NCBI RefSeq assembly: GCF_019393635.1
Contig: NC_057861.1
Coordinates: 76,577,327-76,641,326, forward strand
Source: Dromiciops gliroides
Taxonomy: Eukaryota > Chordata > Mammalia > Microbiotheria > Microbiotheriidae
Direction: 5' to 3'
Length of the DNA stretch: 64,000 nt
Shown: positions 55,555-64,000 of the stretch, in pieces
How positions within the stretch are numbered: position 1 is the first letter of the stretch
How the letters are laid out: each line of letters begins with the position of its first letter
The notes under the pieces: model-generated
Told to the model about the DNA's origin: nothing
The model's database searches: none
What the model saw: only the letters and a program-made list of their open reading frames with translations
Program-made: the position numbers and the translations under genes

Positions 55555-55966
55555 CAACTTGACAGCTACAGAAAAGGCAGGCAGACCAGGCTTGCTGAAG
55601 CAGCAAAGCACAGTGAGTGAGAGGGGAGGTGGCATGTGCCAGGAAGGTCAAACCACCTTGACTGCAGACCCCCTCCTTGATACCCTGCTTAGGATCCCAA
55701 ATGCCAAAGACCTGGGAATGGCAATTTAATACAAATCATGAATGCTTCTTGCAGTTACTATGGAGGGGAGCAACCCTTTGAGAGGTCAGGTAAGCTCAAG
55801 AGCTCAAAACAGAACACTGCCTCTCCTAGCTTGGTCCTGGCAGCTCTGGTTCATGGGAGCTGCCTTTGTGCTGGTACCCCCAACAACGTCTTCACAGATG
55901 CTTTAGTCTTTGCTTCTTTGGCAGTCACAGCTATCAAAGACCCAGGAAAAAGAAGTTCCCCACATT
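55555..55966. other. No feature recognised
   Basis: GC-richer than its flanks, with an open frame from 55738. It may be part of a longer marsupial repeat but I cannot name it. Confidence 0.35.
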
Positions 55967-55980
55967 AGAATCCTTGATGG

Positions 55981-56127
55981 AGGGCAGCTAGGTGGTACAG
56001 TGGATAAAGCACTAGCCCTGGATTCAGGAGGACCTGAGTTCAAATCTGGACTCAGACACTTGACCCTTACTAGCTGTGTGACCCTGGGCAAGTCACTTAG
56101 CCCCCATTGCCCTGTTTTTAAAAAAAA
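55981..56127 (+). repeat. WSINE1-like CORE-SINE with TSD
   Basis: Forward full-length copy flanked by AGAATCCTTGATGG (55967-55980 and 56128-56141). Confidence 0.95.
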
Positions 56128-56289
56128 AGAATCCTTGATGGTTCAACATCAGATACCGACAGGGTTTTATTAATAGAAATGACTTTAAAGAGAGCCATTA
56201 CCATTTGCTTTGCTTCAATGCCCTAAGGATGACTGGTCCCTTCCATCACACTTGCAGCTGAAACCTTTTATGTGTTGGCTGCCATTTTG

Positions 56290-56390
56290 ATGTTGAGAGC
56301 TTGCAAGCAAGGACTGTCTTTCTTTTTACTTGCATCACCTGTACTTAGCACATAAATGCTTGATAAAATGCTTTTTCATTAATTCATTTT
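56290..56390 (+). repeat. LINE-2 3' end
   Basis: GAGCTTGCAAGCAAGGACTG, CACCTGTACTTAGCAC, AATGCTTGATAAAATGC. Confidence 0.6.
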
Positions 56391-56739
56391 TGAAATGAAA
56401 GCATTTCTGTGGCATTGATCCTGCAGTAGTCTCTTGGCCTTCTGTAAGTATCGTCTGGCACGGGGTCAGATAAGCATTTTATAAACTAAAGAATATCAAG
56501 GTAGGGGGAGTTAGCTTGGGGTCAACTGTTGGCCTTGTTTAAACCTGCTTTGGTCTATAATATTTGTGATGTTTAAGGAATTATTGATACTTACTTTGCA
56601 ATATTCTCCACTTCAGTATATGAGATCTTAGAATTTAGAGTTTGAAGGGATGTTAAAGATCATCAGTCTAATACTGTCATTATATGGATGAGACCTTAGC
56701 CTAGTTGGGAAATCACCATGTATAGATTGAGATCTCATA

Positions 56740-57830
56740 TCACTTAGTCATTCAGCAAATATTTGTTAAGTGCCTGCTGTATACTGGGGTACCAGTACAA
56801 AGAATGAAACATTTCCTTTTTACCAACTTTCATTCTAAAGGAGACACATGAAAACAAATACGTACATGGCATATACAGTAAATAAATGCAAATATATGCA
56901 AAGTTATTAAATATAAGGTAGTTTGAAAGGGTGGGTACTAGCAGTTGGGGAAATTTAGGAAAGGCTTCATGCAGAAGGTAATTCTTGTACTACCTTTTAA
57001 GATAAGAGAGAGGTTCTCTAAGGAGGAGCTAAGGAGGGACAGCCAATGTAAAAGCAAGGAGATGGGAAATAGAGTGTTGCATGTTAGGGCAGCTAAGTTG
57101 TATGGTGGGTAAAGGTAAGTTGTGTGGTGGGCCTAGAGTCAGGAAGACTCATCTTTTTGAGTTCAAGCCTGGTCTCAGAAACTTACTAGCTGGGTGACCC
57201 TGGGAAATCACTTAACTGTTTGCCTCAGTTTCCTTATTTGTAAAATGAGCTGGAGAAGGAAATGGCAAACCCTTCCAGTATCTTTGCCAAGAAAATCTCA
57301 AATGGGGTCACAGAGAGTTGGACATAACTGAAAGGACCGAACAACAACAAATGTAAAGAACAGTTTGACAAAGTTGCGAAGTGGGAGGGTAATAATGTCT
57401 AATGAGGCTAGAAAGTTAGGTTGTAGACTGGTTGTATAGAGCTATAAATGCTAAAAAGAGGAATTTATTTTTTATTCTAGAGACAATTGAAAGTCACAGC
57501 AGTTATCCTAGTGATATGCTTAAGGTCAGGTCTATGCTTAAGGAAAATTACTTTGGCAGAAGTGTTTAGGATAAGTTGGAGTGATGAGATATTTGAGACT
57601 GGGAGACCATTGAGTAAGCTGGCGCAATAATCAGGTAAGAGGCGATGAGGGCCTGATCTGTGTGAGGAGAGAAGGAGTTAGATATGAGAAATGTCATGAA
57701 GTTAGAAACAGCAAATCTTGGCAACTGATTGGATAAGTGGGGTCAGGGAGAATAAGGAGTCCAAGATAATCCTGAGATTACAAACCTGAGATATTGAAAG
57801 AATGGTGGGGTGTCTTTAACAGGACCAGGA
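56740..57830 (-). repeat. Old dispersed repeat with L2-like end, split by a MAR1-like SINE
   Basis: Antisense L2-like start (AGCAAATATTTGTTAAGTGCC), then the same text family as 26405-27660: GAAAGGCTTCATGCAGAAGG, GGTTGTATAGAGCTATAAATG, GCGCAATAATCAGGTAAGAGG, CAACTGATTGGATAAGTGG. Confidence 0.6.
57083..57352 (+). repeat. MAR1-like long SINE with an internal tandem duplication
   Basis: Head GGGCAGCTAAGTTGTATGG. The segment TAAGTTGTATGGTGGG is repeated as TAAGTTGTGTGGTGGG 24 bases on. Then GAGTTCAAGCC, GAGAAGGAAATGGCAAACCC, and tail ACCGAACAACAACAAA. Confidence 0.85.
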
Positions 57831-58073
57831 AAGTTTGGAAGAAGGGAGTGTTAGGATGAAAAATAATCAGTTACAAAGAATTAGAAGACAAGCCTTCTGC
57901 CTTTGAGGAAATTGACACATGAAACAGAACATTTTAATATAGTGTATAATCAAGTACTGAATTATATATATGGTGGCACTTCATCAATGCCATATTAGAC
58001 CAGAGAGCAAGGTAGGCTGGAGTATTTGGGGGGAAGATAACACCAATGAATAAAACTTTCAGAGGCAATTTTT

Positions 58074-58138
58074 TTTCCTATTCATTTAGAATTTTATTTT
58101 CCCCAAAATTACATGTAAAAGCAATTTTTAACATCAAT
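58074..58138 (-). mobile_element. LINE-1 3' UTR tail, antisense
   Basis: TTTTCCCCAAAATTACATGTAAAAG..., the antisense L1 3' end. It stops at the left arm of the inverted duplication; a compatible continuation appears at 58975-59151. Confidence 0.6.
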
Positions 58139-58357
58139 TTTAATGTCTTCTGCTTCTAAAATGCCTTCCCCAATTCCTCTTCCTTTATAAATCCATCCAA
58201 CTCAAGTCCCTTCTACTCAAAACCAGATGATTTCAAAGGAGGAAGGGACCTCAGATGACATTTCGTTAAACCCATATCCAGGCAAGAATTCCCTCTAACA
58301 TCCCTAAAAATGGTTATTCAGCCTCAGATTAAAGATCTCAAAAAAGAAGGAAAATGC
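58139..58357 (+). repeat. Left arm of a large inverted repeat
   Basis: Matches the reverse complement of 59152-59367 at about 94% by eye (around a dozen substitutions and one 4-base indel). Contains an old CR1/L3-like fragment (GGAAGGGACCTCAGATGAC, AAGAATTCCCTCTAACATCC). Spacer about 795 bases. Confidence 0.85.
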
Positions 58358-58439
58358 CATATGGCCTACAATAATCACAATTCTCCCTTTGGGCAGTTAT
58401 TCTTGTCAGGAAGCTTTTTTCTTTATATGGAAGCAAAAT

Positions 58440-58970
58440 TTGCCTCTGAGATGCAGGTCAAAACAATTCTGGGGCACTACCTCATACCTATTCGATTGGA
58501 TAATAGGACAGCAGAGGAAAATGACAAATATTATAGGGGATATGGGGAAAATGAGACACTAATGCACTCTTGGTGAAGTTGTAAATTGATTCAAACATTC
58601 TATAGAGCAATTTGGAACTATGACCAAAGGGCTACAAAACCTTGTGTACTCTTTGACCTAGCAATACCTACTAGGTTGGTATCCAAAAAGAGATAAAAAC
58701 CAAAAAGTCGAATTTGAAATTAAGGAGATGCTCATCAATTGGGGAATGGCTGAACAAATTGTGGGATGAGATTATGATATACTATTGTGCTCTAAGAAAT
58801 GATGAGCAGGATGCTATCAGAAAAACCTGGAAAGACTTACATGAGCTGATGCAAAGTGAGATGTACTGTATACAAAGTAACAGCAATACCGTAAGATGAT
58901 CAGCTGTGAATGACAGCTATTTTCAGCAATACAATGATCCAAGACAACTCTGAAGGACTTAAGAAAAATG
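58440..58970 (+). mobile_element. LINE-1 ORF2 end/3' fragment in the inverted-repeat spacer
   Basis: Sense L1: ATGCAGGTCAAAACAATTCTG, TTGGAACTATGACCAAAGG, TTTGACCTAGCAATACC, ATCAATTGGGGAATGGCTGA, AAACCTGGAAAGACTTACATG. Confidence 0.8.
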
Positions 58971-58974
58971 CAAT

Positions 58975-59151
58975 TCATTTCCAGAGATGTTTCAATATAA
59001 GTTATACATGTGTAGTCATGTAAAACATCTCCACATTAGTCATGTTGTAAAAGAAAACAGACCAAAAAAAACCTTAAGAAAAAGGAACTAAAAAAAAGTT
59101 ATGCTTCAATCTGTATTGAGACACCATCAGTTCTTTCTCTGGAGATGGATA
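58975..59151 (-). mobile_element. LINE-1 3' UTR, antisense
   Basis: AAGTTATACATGTGTAGTCATG, TTAGTCATGTTGTAAAAG, CTTCAATCTGTATTGAG, GAGATGGATAGC. Opposite orientation to the neighbouring sense L1; it abuts the right arm of the inverted repeat. Confidence 0.75.
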
Positions 59152-59367
59152 GCATTTTCCTTCTTTTTTGAGATCTTTAATTTGAGGATGAATGACCATT
59201 TTAAGGGATGTTAGAGGGAATTCTTGCCTGGATATAGATTTAACGAAATGCCATCTTAGTTCCCTTTCTCCTTTGAAATCATCTGGTTTTGAGTAGAAGG
59301 GATTTGAGTTGGATTTATAAAGGAAGAAGAATTGGGGAAGGCATTTTAGAAGCAGAAGACATTAAAG
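59152..59367 (-). repeat. Right arm of the large inverted repeat
   Basis: Reverse-complement partner of 58139-58357. The match ends cleanly at GGAAAATGC on one side and TTTAATGTC on the other. Confidence 0.85.
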
Positions 59368-59369
59368 AA

Positions 59370-59900
59370 GAAGCAAATTAGTGGGAGAAAGTCCAGAAGA
59401 CTGTCTTGACTGGAGTGGAGGATTCCTTTTTTTTTTTTTTTTTTTGAGGATTCATTTTGCGGCATAGAATAATGGAATTTTAGAATTGGAAGAGACTTTA
59501 TGGCTTCATTTATCCCAGTTCTTTAATTTTACAAATGAGAAAAATTGGTTCCAAAAGGATTAAGCACCCAAAGCCACATATAATGGCAGAGTTGGGATTA
59601 ACACTAGAACCTATGTCTGGTGTTCTTGCCATTGTACCATCCTGCCAAATTCAGTTTATGTGCCTATGGTTTTTAATTTCTTGTGTTAAAGTATAAGATA
59701 GTAATTGAGGAGATAATTGACATATCATGTTTTCTAGTTTCAAAACACTTATGTTGATTATCTTATAGTGCTTGATCCCCCAAACTAATAAACTAGATAG
59801 TTCAAATGTTATCTCCATTTTTATGTGGGAGGAAACTAAGATTTGAAAGGTGCTGAAAATTTTGAAAAGTGACTTTCCCAGGTCATTCATCTGGTAATAT
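59370..59900. other. No feature recognised apart from a T18 run
   Basis: The T run is at 59428-59445. 59480-59640 has weak MIR/L3-like text (GGAATTTTAGAATTGGAAGAG). Confidence 0.4.
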
Positions 59901-59904
59901 TAGT

Positions 59905-60150
59905 GATGATGATGATGATAGCTAGCATTTGTATACATTTTAAGGTTTGCAAAATGCTTTCCCAATATATCATTTTATTATCACAACAACTCTGAGAAGT
60001 TGGTGCTATTGTTATCCCCATTTTTCAGATGAGGAAACTGATGGCCAGAGTCACACAGTAAGTGCTTGAGGCTGTATTTAAATCTAGGTTTTCCAGACTA
60101 CTGGTCCAGCACTCTATTTACTGTACCACCATCTGCCTCTGGTAGGCAAT
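59905..60150 (-). repeat. MIR
   Basis: Antisense: AGCTAGCATTTGTATACATT, AAGGTTTGCAAAATGCTTTCC, CCCCATTTTTCAGATGAGGAA, GGTTTTCCAGACTACTGG. Confidence 0.75.
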
Positions 60151-60299
60151 GGTACCTGAATTTGACAAGCTCAGTGTTTTTTCTACTACATTAGTCTGTC
60201 AGTAAGGTTCAGTATTTAAGATAGAGCCAGATTAAGGATAGGCTTTTCAAAGCTGTACTATTAGGCTTTAAGGTTTACAGTGCTCAGACTCTGGAAGTA

Positions 60300-60438
60300 T
60301 TTGATGAGGCAGTTGGGGTTAAGTGACTTGCCTAGGGTCACACAGCTAGTAATTGTTAAGTGTCTGAGGCCAGATTTGAACTCAGGTCCTCCTGAATCCA
60401 GGGCCGGTGCTCTATCCACTGTGCCACCTAGCTGCTCC
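60300..60438 (-). repeat. WSINE1-like CORE-SINE, tail missing
   Basis: Reverse copy from GATGAGGCAGTTGGGGTTAAG to CCACCTAGCTGCTCC; no T run precedes it. Confidence 0.85.
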
Positions 60439-60439
60439 C

Positions 60440-61830
60440 TAAAGATAGTTTTCAACATTTGTATTCGTAAGATTTTTAGTTCCAAATTTTTCTCCCTCCC
60501 GCTCCCCAAAACAGAAAGCAATCTAATATAGGTTATATATGTACAATCACATAAAATATATTTCTGCGTTAGTCGTGTTGTGAAAGAAGAATCAGAACAA
60601 AAGGGAAAAACCTCAAAATAGAAAAACAAAACAAAAAAATAGAAATAGTATGGTTCAATCTGCATTTTTTTTTGGGGTGTGGAGAACATGTTCCATCATG
60701 AGTCCTTTGGAATTGTCTTGGATCATTGTATTGCTGAGAAGAGCTAAGTCTGTCACAGTTGATCATCACACAATGTTGCTGTTACTGTATGTATTGTTCT
60801 CCTGGTTCTGCTCACTTCATTCAGCATCAGTCCACTTAAGTCTTTCTAGGTTTTTCTGAAATCTGCCTGCTCATCATTTCTTTTTTTTTATTATTACATT
60901 TTATTTTGTTTTAAACGGGGCAATGAGGGTTAAGTGACTTGTCCAAGGTCACACAGCTAGTAAGTGTCAAGTGTCTGAGGTCAAATTTGAACTCAGGTCC
61001 TCCTGAATCCAGGGCCAGTACTCTATCCACTGCGCCACCTAGCTGCCCCCCTGCTCATCATTTCTTAAAGCACAGTAGTGTTTCATTACATTCATATACC
61101 ACAACTTGTTCAGCCATTTCCCAATTGATGGACATCCCCTCCATTTCCAATTCTTTACTACCACAAAGAGAGCTGCTATAAATATTTTTGTTCACGTGGG
61201 TCCTTTTCCCTTTTCTATGATCTCTTTGGGATATAGACCTAGTAGTAGTATTACTGGGTCAAAGGGTATGCACAGTCCCATAGCCCTTTGGGCATAGTTC
61301 CAAATTGCTCTCCAGAATGGTTGGATCATTTTGTTGGAGACCACCAACAATGCATTAGTGTTCCAATTTTTTCACAGCTTCTCCAACAGTTATTATTTTC
61401 CTTTTTTATCATATTAGCCAATCTGATAGGTGTGAGGTGGTAACTCAGAGTTGTTTTAATTTGCATTTTCTCTAGTCAATAGTGATTTAGAACATTTTTT
61501 CATATGGTTATAAATAGTTTTGATTTCTTCATCTGAAAACTGCCTGTTCATATCCTTTGACCATTTCTCAATTGGGGAATGATTTGCATTCTTATAAATT
61601 TTATTTTGTTCTCTATGTATTTTAGAAATGAGGCCTTTATCAGAAACATTGGCTGTGAAAACTGTTTCCCAGCTTTCTGCTTCCCTTCTAATTTTGGCTG
61701 CATTGCTTCTGTTTGTACAAAACCTTTTTAATTTAATGTAATCAAAATGATCCATTTTGCATTTCATAATATTCTCTATATCTTGTTTGGTCATAAATTC
61801 TTCTCCATTCTATAGATCTGAGAGATAAAC
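60440..61830 (-). mobile_element. LINE-1 3' third, antisense, with SINE insertion
   Basis: On the minus strand: ORF2 C-terminal region (frame 61794-61456: MTKQDIENIMKCKMDHFDYI, then SWETVFTANVSDKG, IHREQNKIYKN, WSKDMNRQFSDEEI), followed by the 3' end and 3' UTR down to 60440. The 112-codon frame is intact for an old copy, but everything upstream is gone. A WSINE1-like copy interrupts it at 60883-61050. Confidence 0.85.
60883..61050 (-). repeat. WSINE1-like CORE-SINE with TSD, inside L1
   Basis: Reverse copy flanked by CTGCTCATCATTTCTT (60867-60882 and 61051-61066), which is L1 sequence. Confidence 0.95.
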
Positions 61831-62029
61831 TATTCCTTTCTCTCCTGGAAATTTGTTTTTCTTAACTGCATGTTGGTAAATTAGTTTTATTTTTCTTTTG
61901 TTCTCAATTAGGGGAAGGAAATGTTGAGGAGGAAGGTGGATTTTTGCTGATTGAAAATATAAAACTCATTTAAAAAATAAAGAAAATCTATCTAAACTGT
62001 TCAATGATAAGTAAACTCCTCCAGGTCAA

Positions 62030-63180
62030 ATCTTCCCCATCTCACTGATTCTGAACTCTTAGAGGTTATTATTCAAGCTTCATTCTTTATCCCCAGCTGC
62101 TCATTCCTTTTATCCCTTTGCCACAATATCATACTTTTAACATTACCCACATCTTCCATCGTGGTCTCTAGAATGCCTGTTTCATTGATGACAGACTTGC
62201 TTTCATCTTAGATCTCTTCCTCTCCTACTCCTTCCATCTATTGGCTCTCACTGAGACCTGGCTTCCTCCTGATAACACATCCTCCATGGCCACCCTTTAC
62301 AGTAATGAATACACTTTCACTTATTCCCCTTGTTTGAGGTGGGGAAGTTGGAAAACTCTTTGTTCCCTGTTGCCACCTCCAGGTTCTCCTTCTACCACCA
62401 TCACTCAACAATCTCTCCTCCTTTGAGTTTCACTTAACCCATATATGCCACCCAACCAAAATTCTGGTAAATTATGTCTAATTACCTATAGGACACTCCC
62501 CTTCCTTCCTCAATGAGTTCAGTGCTTGGCTCCATCTTTCCTCCCCAATTCCTGCCTCCATACTAGAGGATTTCAAAACACACACATACTGATACTTCCT
62601 TAAGCACCTTAACCTCCTACTTTCTCAACTTATTCATTTCTTTTTTTTCTGATAAAAATATTTTTTTTCCAGTGACATGTAAAGATAGTTCTCAACATTT
62701 GTTTATACAAGCTTTCTGATTTCAGATTTTTCTCCCTCCCTCCCCTCCCTCCCCACTCCCCTAGACAGCAGGTAATCTGATATAGGTTTTATATATATAT
62801 ATTTCTTATGATCTATTTCTCTACTGTTCTCAGTGACATGTATAATGATGGTCATACCCTGATTTTACCATCACCCACAAATGCATTGCTTCCATGTTCA
62901 TGAAATTCCCTTATCTGACCACGTATTGTAATTCCACCCTTCCTTCTGCCTTATGGTGCCAAATCCTGTTCTTTGTCCATATTGTAACCTTGAATCACTT
63001 GACACATACCCTCTCTCCCCAGTTCTCTGCCACCCCTTAGGTATACTCTTCTCCCCATCTCGACCTCTTGGTGAACCAGTTTGACTCCACACTGCCCTTT
63101 TATCCTATTGCTCATTTTGCCTGGTCAAAAACCCAACCTTGGATTACTCCTACCATCCATAGCCTCTACTCTTACACACA
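62030..63180 (+). mobile_element. LINE-2 ORF2 endonuclease-domain remnant, split by an L1 tail
   Basis: Sense. The frame at 62235-62300 reads LALTETWLPPD, the conserved LLALTETWL motif of L2/CR1-type APE endonucleases. Farther on, in broken frames, ITHKCIASMF and FPYLTTYC fall where the end of the domain is expected. The L1 tail lies at 62640-62800. No intact ORF. Confidence 0.75.
62640..62805 (-). mobile_element. 5'-truncated LINE-1 3' end, antisense
   Basis: TGACATGTAAAGATAGTTCTC, TTTCTCCCTCCCTCCCCTCC, CTAGACAGCAGGTAATCTG, then a short (TA)n. Inserted in the L2 remnant. Confidence 0.8.
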
Positions 63181-63204
63181 TGTTGCTGAACTAAGGTGGA
63201 GAAT

Positions 63205-63695
63205 GTTACACAGTAACATTGTATGATGATCAATTATGATAGACAGCTTTTAGCAATGCAGTGATACAAGACAATTTCAAGGACTCATAATGGAAAATGC
63301 TGTCCACATGCAGAGAGGGAACTGAGTGCAAATCAAAACATACTATTTTTACTTTATTTTTTTCCCTGCGGTTTTTCCCTTTTGTTCTGTTTATTTCACA
63401 ACATGGAGATATGTTCAATGTGATAGCTTGCCATTGCGAGGCAGGGGAGGGAAGGAGAAAAACTTGGAACTCAAAATATTATAAAGAATGGATGTTGAGG
63501 GGGCAGCTAGGTGGCACAGTGGATAAAGCACTGGCCCTGGATTCAGGAAGACCTGAGTTCAAATCCGACCTCAGACACTTGACACTTACTAGCTGTGTGA
63601 CCCTAGGCAAGTTACTTAACCCTCATTGCCCCGCAAAAAAAACAACAAACAAAAAGAATGGATGTTGAAAACTTTACATGTAATTGGAAAAAATA
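63205..63695 (+). mobile_element. LINE-1 3' end, sense, with SINE insertion
   Basis: ATGATCAATTATGATAGACAG, CAATGCAGTGATACAAGAC, GTTTTTCCCTTTTGTTCTG, CATGGAGATATGTTCAATGTG, and after the SINE CTTTACATGTAATTGGAAAA. Confidence 0.85.
63499..63652 (+). repeat. WSINE1-like CORE-SINE with TSD, inside L1
   Basis: Forward full-length copy flanked by AAAGAATGGATGTTGA (63483-63498 and 63653-63668). Confidence 0.95.
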
Positions 63696-63699
63696 ATGA

Positions 63700-64000
63700 T
63701 ATGTACATTTTTAAAAGAATGAAAAAAAACTCAGATTTGTTACTCTCAATTGAGCCTTCACTGCAGCAAGGCAGTCCTTTTATACCTCCATAATTAATTC
63801 ACTGCCACACATCACAATCTTTTCATTCATACATGAGAAAAAATAAAAAATTCTGTAGAAGCACAATTAATAAATTATTGAATATAAAATAGAGTACAGT
63901 TAATGTTTTGGTATAGACAGTAAGTACCCTGAAAAGTCAGTAAGAAGATGGAGTTATTGGCTTCCATGAAGGGACTGAGAAGGATTTAAACAGGTAGAAT
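63700..64000. other. No feature recognised
   Basis: AT-rich intron-like sequence to the window edge. Confidence 0.4.

Noticed and set aside
39001..64000. Search for exon 3 of the MAESNVK gene
   Set aside because: No open frame with acceptor, donor and matching phase outside repeats could be supported; the next exon probably lies beyond the window.

Overview
This window is mammalian nuclear DNA from a marsupial. The diagnosis rests on more than 30 copies of a tRNA-derived CORE-SINE whose body runs GGGGCAGCTAGGTGG...GAGTTCAAATC...AGCTGTGTGACCCTGGGCAAGTCACTTAACCCC and ends in an A-rich tail. Many copies have intact target-site duplications (TSDs). The form closely resembles the WSINE1 type abundant in Australian marsupials, and a dasyurid-like species is my best guess. 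Longer MAR1-like SINEs, old LINE-2, MIR, CR1/L3 and marsupial L1 fragments fill most of the rest. There is no sign of bacterial genes, CRISPR arrays or operons. Family names are assigned by eye, not by a library search.

Left end (1-7777, minus strand): most of a testis-specific serine/threonine kinase gene, best matched from memory to TSSK5. Seven exons with consensus splice sites can be laid out, and the 3' end runs off the window. Exons 1-3 and 5-7 are open and carry the P-loop, VAIK lysine, HRDLKCEN, DFG and APE motifs. Exon 4 carries two single-base insertions and a stop directly after the catalytic loop, so the locus looks like a recently broken kinase gene unless the assembly is wrong there.

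Middle (7.8-30.7 kb): repeats and gene-poor DNA. It includes an L1 endonuclease fragment, two LTRs of one family in inverted orientation (14.35-15.75 kb), a second retroviral 3' LTR with polypurine tract (17.48-18.14 kb), a three-layer nested insertion (24.5-25.3 kb), a complete solo LTR (29.42-29.93 kb) embedded in a G-rich degenerate minisatellite, and a possible orphan minus-strand exon at 28.42-28.54 kb.

Right of centre (30.75-39.0 kb): a CpG-island promoter (CCAAT, GC and CACGTG boxes) followed by a non-coding first exon (donor after 31362), a 7.2 kb intron, and exon 2 (38595-38999). Exon 2 holds a 43-codon upstream ORF and then the apparent start codon (MAESNVK...) 22 bases before a strong donor. 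I do not recognise this gene. The remaining 25 kb is then presumably its next intron.

Right end (39-64 kb): intron-like repeat terrain with a possible Tigger-like DNA transposon remnant with inverted termini and TA target sites (41.25-43.23 kb), an L1 ORF1 remnant, numerous SINEs with TSDs, an inverted duplication with about 215-bp arms (58.14-59.37 kb), an antisense L1 3' end carrying a SINE, and an L2 endonuclease-domain remnant.
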